Part shown: positions 44,534 to 53,716 of the stretch, piece after piece
How the letters are laid out: each line of letters starts with the position of its first letter
How positions within the stretch are numbered: the stretch's first letter is position 1
Assembly: GCF_016623585.1 (NCBI RefSeq)
Contig: NZ_JAEHFY010000004.1
Span: 143,024 to 207,023, forward strand
From: Pedobacter segetis
Lineage (GTDB): Bacteria; Bacteroidota; Bacteroidia; Sphingobacteriales; Sphingobacteriaceae
Length of the DNA stretch: 64,000 nucleotides
Reading direction: 5' to 3'
Translations under genes and position numbers: made by a program
Notes under the pieces: generated by a model
Told to the model about the DNA's origin: nothing
Databases searched by the model: none
The model's input: the letters and a program-made list of their open reading frames with translations, nothing else

Positions 44534-44803
44534 TCATTGAGCATCAACAGAATCATTGCTTTTACCTTTCTCTATCCTTTTGATGTTATAAAGGTACATA
44601 TACTCTACTTTTGCCCTTGCCCAAGGTGTTTTCCTCAAAAAAGCTAAGCTCGATTTTATGTTGGGGTTTTTTAAAAAACAGTTGATGGGGATCTGTTTAC
44701 CCATCTTTTCCCAACCCACATAAGCCACTAAATCTGCCAGCAAGGCGGCCAACGTGATACCATGTAAAGGGTTGTTTTTTTGAAGGCTTTCTTTTTTTTG
44801 CAT
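44534..44803 (-). CDS. VF530-family DNA-binding-like protein (DUF2132)
   Basis: This 89-residue protein matches the VF530 pattern: [22 protein letters not shown], then [28 protein letters not shown], then LYNIKR. These small helical proteins (COG4628) are thought to bind DNA on structural grounds, but no function is established. It lies between the toxin-antitoxin pair and the antiporter gene, transcribed alone on the minus strand. Confidence 0.85.
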   Translation of the reverse strand: MQKKESLQKNNPLHGITLAALLADLVAYVGWEKMGKQIPINCFLKNPNIKSSLAFLRKTPWARAKVEYMYLYNIKRIEKGKSNDSVDAQ

Positions 44804-44951
44804 CTGATAAAATTAAAAATTAAATACCGCTTTTATTAATTGCTTGCAATCTTTACTAATTAAAACGCTACAGTTAAGTTTACTTAAATGAAATAAGCTA
44901 TATTAAGCCTAGGTTTTCTATTTTTACCCACAATATATCGTTTTAAAAAAA

Positions 44952-46187
44952 ATGAGCTTATACCATACCTTCTCTATACTAATTGTTCTATCGGCCATTT
45001 TTGCCTATCTAAATTTTAGGTATTTAAAATTACCTGCCTCCATAGGCTTAATGCTTATCGCCCTGATCTCTTCTATTTGCTTGGTCATAACCGGGAGGTT
45101 GTATCCATCTGTACTGGGCGATGTTACCGGTTTTATAAAAAGCTTCAATTTTTCTGATCTGGTTTTAGGTTCCATGCTAAGTTTTATGCTTTTTGCAGGT
45201 GCCATCCACATCAACATGGAAGATCTAAAAAAGCAAAAGATCCCAGTAATGGTGTTTAGTACAGTTAGTGTTGTTTTGTCCACTTTTTTAGTGGGTACGG
45301 TTGCTTATTATATCTTGCCCTTTTTCGGTTTTCAAATATCTTATGTAAACTGTCTGTTGTTTGGCTCTTTAATTTCGCCAACAGATCCAATTGCTGTTTT
45401 GGGGATATTAAAAGAAACAAAAGTCCCAAAATCTTTAGAGACAAAAATTGCTGGCGAATCCCTTTTTAACGATGGCGTTGCCGTGGTGGTATTTATTACC
45501 ATTTGGGAGGCGGCCAGATCGCCGCAGGTACCAACGTTTTTAGAAATAGGAGAGCTTTTTTTAAGAGAAGCCATTGGCGGTATGCTATTAGGGTTAATAG
45601 TTGGTTATATTGGTTACAGGTTAATGAGAAGCATTGATAATTACAAGGTAGAAGTGATGATCACTTTGGCAATTGTTATGGGCGGTTATACTTTGGCAAG
45701 CTTGGTACATGTTTCTGGCCCTTTGGCAATGGTTGTTGCAGGGATCTTGGTGGGCAACCACGGTAAGAAATTTGCCATGTCTGATGAGACGAGCGAATAT
45801 ATCTCTAAGTTTTGGGAGCTGATAGATGATATTTTGAACGCCCTGCTCTTTGTTTTGATAGGCTTAGAACTATTGATCATCCAAGATATCGGTATTTTTA
45901 TGTGGATCGGCACAGCCATGATCTTCATCATCTTGGCCATTAGGTATATCTCTGTTTTGATCCCTTCTCTATTGATCAGGTTTACAGATAAATTTGAACA
46001 TAAAACAACAATGGTTTTAACTTGGGGAGGTTTAAGGGGAGGTATTTCTATTGCCCTGGCACTCTCGTTAACTCCAGACCTAGATAAAGACCTTTGGGTT
46101 TCCATTACCTATTTTGTAGTAGCTTTTTCTATTCTGGTGCAGGGTTTAACCATCGGAAGATTTACTAAAAGGCTTAAATTTGATTGA
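44952..46187 (+). CDS. Na+/H+ antiporter, CPA1 family
   Basis: This 411-residue membrane protein has about twelve hydrophobic segments. Ion-binding motifs SPTDPIAVLGILK (about residue 141) and SLFNDGVAVVVF (about 169), and GGLRGGISIALALSL near residue 358, are signatures of NhaP/CPA1 exchangers. It exchanges monovalent cations for protons across the inner membrane. It lacks the long cytosolic C-terminal domain of some homologues. It is convergent with the DUF58 gene. Confidence 0.9.
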   Translation: MSLYHTFSILIVLSAIFAYLNFRYLKLPASIGLMLIALISSICLVITGRLYPSVLGDVTGFIKSFNFSDLVLGSMLSFMLFAGAIHINMEDLKKQKIPVMVFSTVSVVLSTFLVGTVAYYILPFFGFQISYVNCLLFGSLISPTDPIAVLGILKETKVPKSLETKIAGESLFNDGVAVVVFITIWEAARSPQVPTFLEIGELFLREAIGGMLLGLIVGYIGYRLMRSIDNYKVEVMITLAIVMGGYTLASLVHVSGPLAMVVAGILVGNHGKKFAMSDETSEYISKFWELIDDILNALLFVLIGLELLIIQDIGIFMWIGTAMIFIILAIRYISVLIPSLLIRFTDKFEHKTTMVLTWGGLRGGISIALALSLTPDLDKDLWVSITYFVVAFSILVQGLTIGRFTKRLKFD

Positions 46188-46239
46188 GTTTCTTAAGTTT
46201 AAAATGAAAAGTTTAATGCTAAAAAAATCAGCTTTTAGC

Positions 46240-47163
46240 CTAATTCATTCCGTTTCTTTTGATCAGCCAAGCGTTTAAAACCGGGTAAAAGCCATCTTCT
46301 AAATTAGCGTCTATTAAATCTATCTTAAATTGAGCGCATTTTAAAGCGATTTCTTTTTTAAATTCTTCCATTTTGGCCGTGTACATCTCTTTATACTGGT
46401 TGGGGTTTAATTTTATTTGCTCGTTTGTTTCTATATCGATAAAATGATAGGGACGGTTCTCAAAATCAAACTCTACTTCATGTTTTTTATCATGGATATT
46501 AAAAATAATAACCTCGTTTTTAAGATATTTCAAATGTTGTATGGCCAAAAATATTTCTTCCAAACCATGATCTAAATTGTTCTGAAATAGATCAGAAAAT
46601 AAAACCACCAAAGAGCGTTTATGGATTTGCTCGGCAATTAAATGGAGGTTTTTTATAATATCGGTACGCTTACCTTTAGCAGATTTCGCAACCAAATAGT
46701 TGGTGAGTTCATTTAAAATATATTTTTGGTGTACCGTGGTTGATTTTGCCTGCGAATGAAATTCTATCTCCTCAGAAAACAGGCTCACCCCAAAAGCATC
46801 CCTTTGTTTTTTTAGCAAATTGATGATGGCCGCAGTTGCCAAACAAGAGAATTGAAATTTGTTTAAGCCCCCATCGGGATAAAACATAGAAGCAGAATGA
46901 TCGATCAAGATTTGGCACCTTAAATTTGTCTCTTCCTCAAATCTTTTCACAAATAACTTATCTGTACGGGCAAACAATTTCCAATCTATGTTTTTGATAG
47001 AATCGCCTTCGTTATACAAACGGTGTTCTGCAAATTCTACAGAAAAACCATGGAAAGGGCTTTTATGAAGGCCGGTTATAAAGCCTTCTACAATTTGTTG
47101 GGCCAAAAACCCCAGATTACCAAAGTTTACTAAATCTTCTAAATCAACCTCTTTGTTTTCCAT
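46240..47163 (-). CDS. DUF58 (vWA-like) protein
   Basis: This 307-residue protein contains the DUF58 block (GDSIKNIDWKLFARTDKLFVKRFEEE, about residues 53-78) followed by a vWA fold with a metal-site-like DHSASM (about 88-93). Members are typically encoded with MoxR ATPases and vWA proteins; here it stands alone, with no MoxR gene next to it. The function is unclear, perhaps a chaperone-like role for envelope complexes. Confidence 0.85.
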   Translation of the reverse strand: MENKEVDLEDLVNFGNLGFLAQQIVEGFITGLHKSPFHGFSVEFAEHRLYNEGDSIKNIDWKLFARTDKLFVKRFEEETNLRCQILIDHSASMFYPDGGLNKFQFSCLATAAIINLLKKQRDAFGVSLFSEEIEFHSQAKSTTVHQKYILNELTNYLVAKSAKGKRTDIIKNLHLIAEQIHKRSLVVLFSDLFQNNLDHGLEEIFLAIQHLKYLKNEVIIFNIHDKKHEVEFDFENRPYHFIDIETNEQIKLNPNQYKEMYTAKMEEFKKEIALKCAQFKIDLIDANLEDGFYPVLNAWLIKRNGMN

Positions 47164-47206
47164 TTTTAAATTACAGATGATGTTCTAAAGTTTAACGCTA
47201 TCATAG

Positions 47207-48235
47207 TTATACTTTTTGGGAGGAAGCTCTTTTTATTAATTCTGGCCTTATATTAATCGTTTTTTTGGGCCCTGTTGTCAGTTTATCTTTGATCTCCTCA
47301 AAATAAAGATCGGCGATCGCTTTTCCCATTTTTGTGCTAAATTGATCTATAGTGGTTAACGTTGGATTGGTAATCTCTGTAAAAGATTCATTTGAATAAC
47401 CACAAATGCCCAACTGTTGGGGTACATTTAAAGTTCTCCTTTTTGCCGCATTTAGAGCCCCCAACGCAGCAAAATCTGATGTGGAGGCAAATATTGCGTC
47501 TGGTGGATTGGGCAGGTCTAAGAGTGCTCCTGTGGCTTTTTCTCCAAGTTCTTTTGTCCATGCGTTTTCTTTAATCAACTCTTTAACAATAGGTAAGTTG
47601 TGTTTCTTAAGTGCTGCAATGTAACCCGCCTTTCTCTCTCTAAAGATGCTTAGGTTTTGAGGCCCTTCTAGCAGTGCAATCCTTTTATATCCTTGTTCTA
47701 TCAAATGGGAAACAGCTTCCATAGATACCTGTTCCGTATCGTTTAAAACCTTATGGGTTTCTAAGTTTGGGGCAACACGATCAAATTGTATCAGGTTGAT
47801 CCCATGGTCCAAAACTGTTTGCAGGTGATCATCTTTGTCAAAATCGGCACTGGTAGAAATAACTATACAATTGACCTGCTGATTGATTAAGGCATTGATG
47901 CTTTTTACTTCTTTTTGATAAGATTCGTTTGATTGGCAGATGATGATGTTATAACCTTTTTGGTAAGCAATTTCCTCTATACCGGCTATCACATTAGAGA
48001 AATAATTTTGGTTAATGTGCGGTACAACTATCCCAATAGTTTGATTGTTGCCCTTTCTTAAATTAGAAGCGATGCTATTGGGTTTATAATTTAATTCTTT
48101 GGCGGTTTTTAAAACAAGCCTCTTGGTTTTTTCACTTACGTTGATGTTATTTGCTAACGCCCTAGAAACCGATGAGGCATTAATGTTAAGCTTTTTAGCA
48201 ATATCGTAAATAGTTGTCGGCTTTTTATTCTTCAT
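47207..48235 (-). CDS. LacI-family transcriptional regulator
   Basis: This 342-residue protein has the LacI helix-turn-helix and hinge (TIYDIAKKLNINASSVSRALANN, YKPNSIASNLRKG) and a periplasmic-binding-type sensor domain (IGIVVPHINQNYFSNVIAGIEE, IFASTSDFAALGAL, LTTIDQFSTKMGKAIA). It should bind a sugar-like effector and regulate a carbohydrate gene set. No catabolic operon is adjacent, so the target is elsewhere; a palindrome at 18740 in the PUL is one possible site. Confidence 0.92.
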   Translation of the reverse strand: MKNKKPTTIYDIAKKLNINASSVSRALANNINVSEKTKRLVLKTAKELNYKPNSIASNLRKGNNQTIGIVVPHINQNYFSNVIAGIEEIAYQKGYNIIICQSNESYQKEVKSINALINQQVNCIVISTSADFDKDDHLQTVLDHGINLIQFDRVAPNLETHKVLNDTEQVSMEAVSHLIEQGYKRIALLEGPQNLSIFRERKAGYIAALKKHNLPIVKELIKENAWTKELGEKATGALLDLPNPPDAIFASTSDFAALGALNAAKRRTLNVPQQLGICGYSNESFTEITNPTLTTIDQFSTKMGKAIADLYFEEIKDKLTTGPKKTINIRPELIKRASSQKV

Positions 48236-48318
48236 CTAAATTATTGCAAATCCTATCTCAAAACCTAAAAATCAAAGATAACTTTTTTGGACTATAAAAA
48301 TTTGAAGTGATGTAGAAA

Positions 48319-48341
48319 CAAAAAAACCACCCGAAGGTGGT
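48319..48341 (-). terminator. Duplicate of the tRNA terminator
   Basis: ACCACC-CGAA-GGTGGT (48326-48341) with an A-run on this strand, read as a T-run on the minus strand, is a copy of the terminator at 48682-48703. It follows the tRNA-like fragment downstream of the GIY-YIG gene. Confidence 0.75.
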
Positions 48342-48346
48342 CTTTG

Positions 48347-48424
48347 TAGTGGGGAGCATCCGTCCAGCTGGCGGAGAACTGCCGTCCGCCGATTGGCGGA
48401 TATGAATCCTGCGCTCTAACCATC
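48347..48424 (-). pseudogene. Degenerate copy of the tRNA-Met 3' part with two palindrome insertions
   Basis: On the minus strand this reads as the tRNA-Met from its D-loop (GATGGTTAGAGC) through the anticodon region (GCAGGATTCATA) to the 3' end (TGCTCCCCACTA). The variable-loop region is replaced by the palindrome TCCGCC...GGCGGA, and the T-arm carries a second copy. The 5' acceptor half is missing, so no functional tRNA can form. It follows directly on the GIY-YIG gene, whose stop codon lies within the D-loop sequence. Confidence 0.75.
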
Positions 48425-48667
48425 AATCTTTATGATGCCCCAAATAAATTTTCTTCCCTGTGCGGATTTTAGTTGTTTCTCCCTTTTCACCGCCTCCGAC
48501 TTGGAGCCGAAGTACTCTTTATGGATTACCGTCCAAGGCCTGAACATTATGGTGTAGCCCTTTGTTGCCAAGGTATTATGTGAGATTAATCTTTGCTCTA
48601 GGTTGGAGGTATAGCCAATGTAGATCTTCCCGTACTTTTCAGAATAAAGAGCATATACTGTGAACAT
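48416..48667 (-). CDS. Small GIY-YIG nuclease-domain protein next to a tRNA
   Basis: This 83-residue protein is a single GIY-YIG domain: VYALYSEKYGKIYIGYTSNLEQRL at residues 4-27, with Arg26 as the catalytic Arg, and EAVKREKQLKSAQGRKFI with the metal Glu near residue 58. The gene lies exactly between the real tRNA-Met and a second, degenerate copy of its 3' part. The last codon and TAG stop (GGT TAG) are formed by the D-loop of that copy. This arrangement is that of an insertion in a tRNA gene that duplicated the 3' end. Whether the nuclease drove the insertion is not shown. Confidence 0.85.
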   Translation of the reverse strand: MFTVYALYSEKYGKIYIGYTSNLEQRLISHNTLATKGYTIMFRPWTVIHKEYFGSKSEAVKREKQLKSAQGRKFIWGIIKIDG

Positions 48668-48681
48668 GATTAATCTTAAAC

Positions 48682-48703
48682 AAAAAAACCACCCGAAGGT
48701 GGT
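48682..48703 (-). terminator. Rho-independent terminator of the tRNA-Met gene
   Basis: Read on the minus strand, ACCACC-TTCG-GGTGGT is followed by TTTTTTT, a UUCG tetraloop hairpin six bases after the tRNA 3' end. A copy lies at 48319-48341. Confidence 0.85.
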
Positions 48704-48708
48704 CTTTG

Positions 48709-48782
48709 TAGCGGGGAGCAGGATCGAACTGCCGACCTCAGGGTTATGAATCCTGCGCTCTAACCATCTGAGCTACCCCGCC
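48709..48782 (-). tRNA. tRNA-Met (CAU anticodon)
   Basis: Read on the minus strand, the 74-base gene has the acceptor GGCGGGG paired with CCCCGCT, discriminator A, D-arm GCTCAGATGGTTAGAGC, anticodon loop TTCATAA with CAT, and T-arm GGCAGTTCGATCCTGCT. The CCA end is not encoded. The sequence is that of elongator-type tRNA-Met; a lysidine-modified tRNA-Ile(CAU) cannot be fully excluded but the overall sequence favours Met. It is followed by a terminator and preceded by an array of degenerate copies of itself. Confidence 0.93.
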
Positions 48783-49240
48783 ATGGGTTCTAATTTCCTA
48801 ATATTTCAATGCAGGCTCTAACTGCCGTCCGCCGATTGGCGGATATGAACCCTGCTCAGTCAACCGACTGATACCCCGCCATGGGTTCTAATTTCTTAAT
48901 ATTTCATTGCAGAATCTAACTGCGCCTACTGGCGGATATGAATGCTGCTCAGTCAACCGACTGATACCCCGCCATGGGTTCTAATTTCCTAATATTTCAA
49001 TGCAGGCTCTAACTGCCGTCCGCCTACTGGCGGATATGAATGCTGCTCAGTCAACCGACTGATACCCCGCCATGGGTTCTAATTTCTTAATATTTAATTG
49101 CAGAACCTAACTGCCGTCCGCCAACTGGCGGATATGAATCCTGCTCAGTCAACCGACTGATGCCCCGCCATGGGTTCTAATTTCTTAATATTTAATTGCA
49201 GGCTCTAACTGCCGTCCGCCTACTGATACCCTGCCAAATG
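48783..49240 (-). repeat. Array of five degenerate tRNA-Met-derived units, 98-bp period, each with a palindrome
   Basis: Units end at 48880, 48973, 49071, 49169 and 49235, giving periods of 98, 93, 98 and 98 bases and a truncated last unit. Each keeps the tRNA landmarks (CTAACTGC, TATGAA, CCCCGCC) and the same 3' flank (ATGGGTTCTAATTTC). In each the segment between CTGCCG and TATGAA, the variable region of the tRNA, is replaced by TCCGCC-NNYT-GGCGGA (one copy shortened). The D-arm sequence has become a perfect hairpin TCAGTC-GGTT-GACTGA. None can encode a working tRNA because the acceptor 3' strand does not match. Confidence 0.8.
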
Positions 49241-49343
49241 GTTGTTTTTTGGATTGCAAATATAGACGAAATAAATTCCTTAAGAAAAAGAATGTAAAAA
49301 AAAATATTTTGCCTATTTTACAACCAATTCTTATACAAATTAA
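49241..49343. promoter_or_regulatory. AT-rich region upstream of the START-like gene
   Basis: This 103-base region lies between the tRNA-derived array and the ATG at 49344 and probably holds the promoters of both directions. No clear element is visible beyond a strong A+T bias (49245-49320). Confidence 0.3.
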
Positions 49344-49727
49344 ATGAGCGAGAAAGTAAAATTTACATTAGAGTACGAAATCAAATCTTCATCAAAAATA
49401 CTATATAACTTTATTAGTGAACCCAATGGCTTATCAGAATGGTTTGCAGACGATGTGAAGGTTAGGGATCAAATTTTTACTTTCGTTTGGGACGATGGTG
49501 AAGAGCAGAGAGCTAAAATGCTATCCTTTAAAGAAAACAAGTTTGTTAAATTTCATTGGGTAGATGACGAACCTTATACCTATTTTGAACTTGAAATCGT
49601 TAGGGATGAATTAACAAACGATGTTGCCTTGGTAGTTACGGATTTTGCCCTGCCAGAAAATTTAAAAGACCGGCAAATGATTTGGAATATCCAAATAGAA
49701 ACTCTTTTGAATGTGATTGGCGCATAA
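49344..49727 (+). CDS. START-like domain protein (SRPBCC fold)
   Basis: This 127-residue protein opens with KVKFTLEYEIKSSSKILYNFISEPNGLSEWFADDV and continues with FTFVWDDGEEQRAKML and KFHWVDDEPYTYFELEI, the pattern of the AHSA1/START-like family common in Bacteroidota. The fold forms a hydrophobic ligand cavity; the ligand is unknown. It is 19 bases upstream of the lptF-type permease gene and probably co-transcribed with it. Confidence 0.85.
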   Translation: MSEKVKFTLEYEIKSSSKILYNFISEPNGLSEWFADDVKVRDQIFTFVWDDGEEQRAKMLSFKENKFVKFHWVDDEPYTYFELEIVRDELTNDVALVVTDFALPENLKDRQMIWNIQIETLLNVIGA

Positions 49728-49746
49728 AATTCTCTAGTTTTACAGC

Positions 49747-51183
49747 GTGAAAAAAATACATCTTTTAGTATTAAAAGCATTTATAAGGCCTTTTATTGTC
49801 ACTTTCCTTATAGTGATGTTTGTTCTTATCATGCTTTTTTTGTTTAAATACATTGATGATCTAATAGGAAAGGGCTTTGAGTGGTACGTTATCTTACAAT
49901 TGTTGGCTTATGCCGCCGCCACAAACGTAGCCATGGCGCTTCCTTTGGCCATACTGCTTTCTTCTATCATGACATTTGGGAATTTAGGAGAAAACTATGA
50001 ACTGGTTGCCATTAAATCTGCGGGCATTTCTTTACAAAGAGCCATGATCCCGCTTTTTATCCTGATAACCGCTTTGGGCATCAGCGCATTTCTATTTTCT
50101 GATTATATGCTACCTGTGGCCAACCTCAAGATGGGCTCTCTTTTATATGATGTTAGGGAGCAAAAAGCTTCTTTTTTAATAGAAGAAGGGGTTTTTAACA
50201 ATAGCATCCCTGGTTATTCTATAAGGGTAGAGAAAAAGGAGAATGATGGGGAACTTTGGAAAGATGTGGTAATATATGATCAAAGTAATGGATCTGGCAA
50301 CACCAACGTTTTAATGGCCAAACAAGGCGAAATCTACAAAACAGATGATGGGAGGTTTTTGATATTAAAATTAAAAGATGGTGTTAGATATGAAGAAAAG
50401 CAGGGCAAGAGCGGTTATAACCCAAGGCAAGAACTCATTAGGTTAAGATTTAAAGAAACCGAACAGAAATTTGATCTTTCTAGCTTTCAGTTTAAAAGGG
50501 AAGATGAAAATCTCTTTAAAAATAACTATCAGATGTTAAACCTCAAACAATTGGTATCTTTTAAAGACTCTGTTACCCGTTTAGATGATAGTTTAAATAA
50601 AACTGTTTTTAGCTCTGTTAGCCCCTATTATAAAATATATTTTAGCGCCCAAAATTATAAGAAAGGCAAATTAATGGATAGTTTAAACTTTAAAAAAGAC
50701 CATATTTTTGCTGGGATCGATATTGCAAACGTTTCTCTTGCTATTTCAGATGCAAAGGATAACATTAGAAACCTAACAGAGTCACTAGAGAATAAAAATC
50801 AACAATCAGAAGATTTTTTAAAAACAATCAGAAGATATTTAATAGAATACAACAAAAAATTTACTTTAGCGGTCTCTTGTCTGGTATTGTTTTTCATAGG
50901 TGCGCCCCTTGGGGCAATCATCAGAAAAGGAGGCTTAGGCTTACCAGTTGTTATCTCCATCATTTTTTTCTTGATATATCACATCATCAGCACCATAGGC
51001 GAAAAATCGGTAAAAGAAGGAAATCTATCCCCGGTTTTGGGAATGTGGCTTGCCATATTTGTTCTTACCCCGTTAGGGTTATTCTTAACCTACAAAGCAA
51101 CTATAGATTCTGCATTGTTTGATGTTGATCTATATAAAAATCTATTTAAAAAGGTTTTTAGAAGAAAAGCGAAGAATGATTAA
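49747..51183 (+). CDS. LptF/LptG-family permease
   Basis: This 478-residue protein has N-terminal helices (FIRPFIVTFLIVMFVLIMLFLF, then LLAYAAATNVAMALPLAILLSSIMTFGNLGENYELVAIKSAGIS), a large periplasmic domain (about residues 120-370) and three C-terminal helices (LAVSCLVLFFIGAPLGAIIRKGGLG). It forms the inner-membrane part of the lipopolysaccharide transporter. The start is GTG at 49747. The last bases overlap the start of the GT2 gene by eight. Confidence 0.9.
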   Translation: MKKIHLLVLKAFIRPFIVTFLIVMFVLIMLFLFKYIDDLIGKGFEWYVILQLLAYAAATNVAMALPLAILLSSIMTFGNLGENYELVAIKSAGISLQRAMIPLFILITALGISAFLFSDYMLPVANLKMGSLLYDVREQKASFLIEEGVFNNSIPGYSIRVEKKENDGELWKDVVIYDQSNGSGNTNVLMAKQGEIYKTDDGRFLILKLKDGVRYEEKQGKSGYNPRQELIRLRFKETEQKFDLSSFQFKREDENLFKNNYQMLNLKQLVSFKDSVTRLDDSLNKTVFSSVSPYYKIYFSAQNYKKGKLMDSLNFKKDHIFAGIDIANVSLAISDAKDNIRNLTESLENKNQQSEDFLKTIRRYLIEYNKKFTLAVSCLVLFFIGAPLGAIIRKGGLGLPVVISIIFFLIYHIISTIGEKSVKEGNLSPVLGMWLAIFVLTPLGLFLTYKATIDSALFDVDLYKNLFKKVFRRKAKND

Positions 51184-52330
51184 AATTATTTTCTGGGTTT
51201 TGATTTCATTGATAGCTTATACCTATTTAATCTATCCTTATTTATTGAAGATTTTGGCCAAAAGCAAAAAGCCCATCACCCCCAATTTTTACCAACCCAT
51301 GGTTAGCATTGTTATACCCGCTTATAATGAAGCCTTATTGATAGAAAGCAAGATAGATTCTATCTGTACTGGAAACTACCCATTAAATAAAATTGAAATT
51401 ATTGTTTATTCTGATGGCTCAACCGATGCAACAAAGGATATCGTTTTAAAAACGATTGAAAAGTATCCATTTATCCGCTTTTATGAAAAAACGGATAGAA
51501 ATGGGAAAGCTTTTGTAGTAAACCAACTGGTAAAGCTTGCAAAATATGATATTGTTTTTTTAACCGATGCCAACATAATTTTTGCGGCAGATACCATAAA
51601 TAACAATGTTAAAAACTATAAAAACGATAAAATTGGTTTAGTGGGAAGTTATGTGATCAACCAATCCCAGATAGATAAAAACCATACCATACAAGAAGAA
51701 AGCTATGTGAGTTGGGAAAACGAAATCAAATATAATGAAGGGTTAATTTGGGGTTGCACCATTGCCCCGTTTGGTGCCTGTTTATCTTTTAGAAAAAAAT
51801 TGTTCGGTCCTATCCCAAAGAACTTCTTGGTAGATGATTTTTTTATCGCAGCTACCGTTTCAAAAAATAAATATCAATGTATCATAGAGAAATCTTCTGT
51901 TTGTTATGAAAAGCCGAACGGTTTGCTTGCCTTAGAAATGAAACGTAGAAAACGTATCTCATGTGGCAACTATCAAAACCTTAAACATTTTTTTGGGCTT
52001 TTCATAAATATCTTCACGCCTTTAGGGTTTTGTTTCTGGTCTCATAAAGGGATCAGGTGGTTAGTGCCTTTTTTCTTTGTTTTCTTGTTTATGGCTAACT
52101 TTTATCTTTATCAAAACGGAACAATATATCAATTGGGTTTCTTTTTTCAATTATTCTTTTATTGCACCCCTCTGACTTACCAGCTCACTAAACCCATAAA
52201 ACCACTTAATAAAATAATTAAATTTGCTCATTATTTTTTAATGATGAACTTTTCCCTGTTAGTTGGGTTTTGCCAATATGTAAAAGGGGTAAAAGTTGGT
52301 TATTGGGAAATCTCACAAAGGGTAAAATAG
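51176..52330 (+). CDS. Membrane glycosyltransferase family 2
   Basis: Read from the ATG at 51176, this 384-residue protein has an N-terminal helix ([21 protein letters not shown]). A GT-A domain follows ([65 protein letters not shown]), then three C-terminal helices. It resembles processive or polymer-elongating GT2 enzymes. Frames starting upstream (TTG at 51119, ATG at 51122) overlap the permease and are less likely. It lies directly before ribBA, three bases apart. Confidence 0.85.
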   Translation: MIKIIFWVLISLIAYTYLIYPYLLKILAKSKKPITPNFYQPMVSIVIPAYNEALLIESKIDSICTGNYPLNKIEIIVYSDGSTDATKDIVLKTIEKYPFIRFYEKTDRNGKAFVVNQLVKLAKYDIVFLTDANIIFAADTINNNVKNYKNDKIGLVGSYVINQSQIDKNHTIQEESYVSWENEIKYNEGLIWGCTIAPFGACLSFRKKLFGPIPKNFLVDDFFIAATVSKNKYQCIIEKSSVCYEKPNGLLALEMKRRKRISCGNYQNLKHFFGLFINIFTPLGFCFWSHKGIRWLVPFFFVFLFMANFYLYQNGTIYQLGFFFQLFFYCTPLTYQLTKPIKPLNKIIKFAHYFLMMNFSLLVGFCQYVKGVKVGYWEISQRVK

Positions 52331-52332
52331 CC

Positions 52333-53544
52333 ATGTTAAATACAATAGAAGAAGCCATTGAGGCCATTAAAGAGGGGAAAATAATTATTGTGGTTGATGA
52401 TGAAGACCGTGAAAACGAAGGCGATTTTTTGACAGCGGCCAGAAATGCAAGCCCAGAAGTGGTAAATTTTATGGCAACGCATGGAAGGGGCTTAATATGC
52501 GCACCGCTAACCGCAGATAGGTGTAAAGAATTAGACCTCAACTTAATGGTAGGTAGAAATACCGCTACTTTTGAGACCAACTTTACCGTTTCGGTAGATT
52601 TGAACGGCCATGGGTGTACTACGGGTATTTCTGCCTCAGACCGCTCTAAAACCATACTTTCTTTAATTGACCCAGCCATAAAAGCAGATGACATTGGGCG
52701 GCCAGGGCATATCTTCCCCTTGATCGCAAAAGATGGTGGCGTTTTAAGAAGAGCGGGACATACCGAAGCAGCCATAGACTTAGCGGTAATGGCTGGTTTT
52801 GAACCCGCAGGTGTTATCTGCGAAATAATGAACGAGGATGGGGAAATGGCAAGACTCCCAGAATTACTGGTAATGGCCGAGAAATTAGATATGAAAATTA
52901 TCTCTATCGAGGATTTGATTGCTTATCGTTTACGAAATGAATCGTTGATCAAAAAAGAAGTTTCTGTTAAATTGCCCACAGAATGGGGCGATTTTGAAAT
53001 GGTTGCTTTTACTCAAACCAACACCAATGAAAATCATATTGCATTAATTAAAGGCAGTTGGGAAGAAAACGAACCTATTTTGGTTAGGGTACATAGTTCT
53101 TGCATTACGGGAGATATTTTTGGCTCTTGCCGCTGCGATTGCGGCCCACAGCTTCATAAAGCCATGGAGATGATAGAGAAAGAAGGGAAAGGATTGGTTT
53201 TGTACATGAACCAAGAAGGCAGGGGAATTGGCTTGGTAAATAAATTGAAATCATATAATCTACAAGAAAACGGGATGGATACCGTTGATGCCAATCTTGC
53301 TCTGGGCTTTAAAATGGATGAAAGGGATTATGGCGTTGGGGCGCAAATATTGAGAAGCTTAGGAGTATCAAAAATGAGATTAATGACCAATAACCCAACA
53401 AAAAGAGCAGGTTTAGTGGGTTATGGCTTGGAGGTGGTAGAAAACGTAAACATAGAAATAGCTTCTAACCAACATAATGAGCTTTATCTTAAAACCAAAA
53501 GAGATAAAATGGGCCATAATATTATGCACAGCAAAGAGAGTTGA
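52333..53544 (+). CDS. ribBA: Bifunctional DHBP synthase / GTP cyclohydrolase II
   Basis: This 403-residue protein starts at the ATG at 52333. The N-terminal part is 3,4-dihydroxy-2-butanone-4-phosphate synthase ([49 protein letters not shown]). The C-terminal part is GTP cyclohydrolase II with the zinc motif [25 protein letters not shown] and [15 protein letters not shown]. It makes both precursors of the riboflavin ring, feeding RibF encoded at 38636. It is unusually placed behind a glycosyltransferase gene. Confidence 0.95.
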   Translation: MLNTIEEAIEAIKEGKIIIVVDDEDRENEGDFLTAARNASPEVVNFMATHGRGLICAPLTADRCKELDLNLMVGRNTATFETNFTVSVDLNGHGCTTGISASDRSKTILSLIDPAIKADDIGRPGHIFPLIAKDGGVLRRAGHTEAAIDLAVMAGFEPAGVICEIMNEDGEMARLPELLVMAEKLDMKIISIEDLIAYRLRNESLIKKEVSVKLPTEWGDFEMVAFTQTNTNENHIALIKGSWEENEPILVRVHSSCITGDIFGSCRCDCGPQLHKAMEMIEKEGKGLVLYMNQEGRGIGLVNKLKSYNLQENGMDTVDANLALGFKMDERDYGVGAQILRSLGVSKMRLMTNNPTKRAGLVGYGLEVVENVNIEIASNQHNELYLKTKRDKMGHNIMHSKES

Positions 53545-53716
53545 TCATTATAGGTTTAGGGTTTTATGATTTAAAGAGTTAAGAATTTTATTCCTCTCCT
53601 TCAGCTTCAATCTATCTATGATTAAAATTTTACCATAGTGTTTTTGTTACTAGATGGCTTCAAATCCATCCACTTCGCTCAGGAATGAATTATTATTAAT
53701 GTAGAACCAAAGAACC

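Noticed and set aside
44462..44647. Plus-strand ORF of 61 codons after the orphan ECF-like promoter
   Set aside because: It overlaps the VF530 gene on the other strand and has a Cys/Leu-rich sequence without family features; an ECF product was looked for and not found.
46218..46239. Hairpin GCTAAAA...TTTTAGC between the antiporter and DUF58 genes as a terminator
   Set aside because: The stem is almost all A-T and lacks a following T-run; it is too weak to call.
48783..49240. CRISPR array
   Set aside because: The 98-base units are alike over their whole length, with no alternation of constant repeats and unique spacers, and no cas gene is present; they align to a tRNA.
48783..49240. Additional functional tRNA-Met genes
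   Set aside because: The acceptor 3' strand and T-arm do not match the 5' strand and the variable region is replaced by a palindrome, so no cloverleaf can close.
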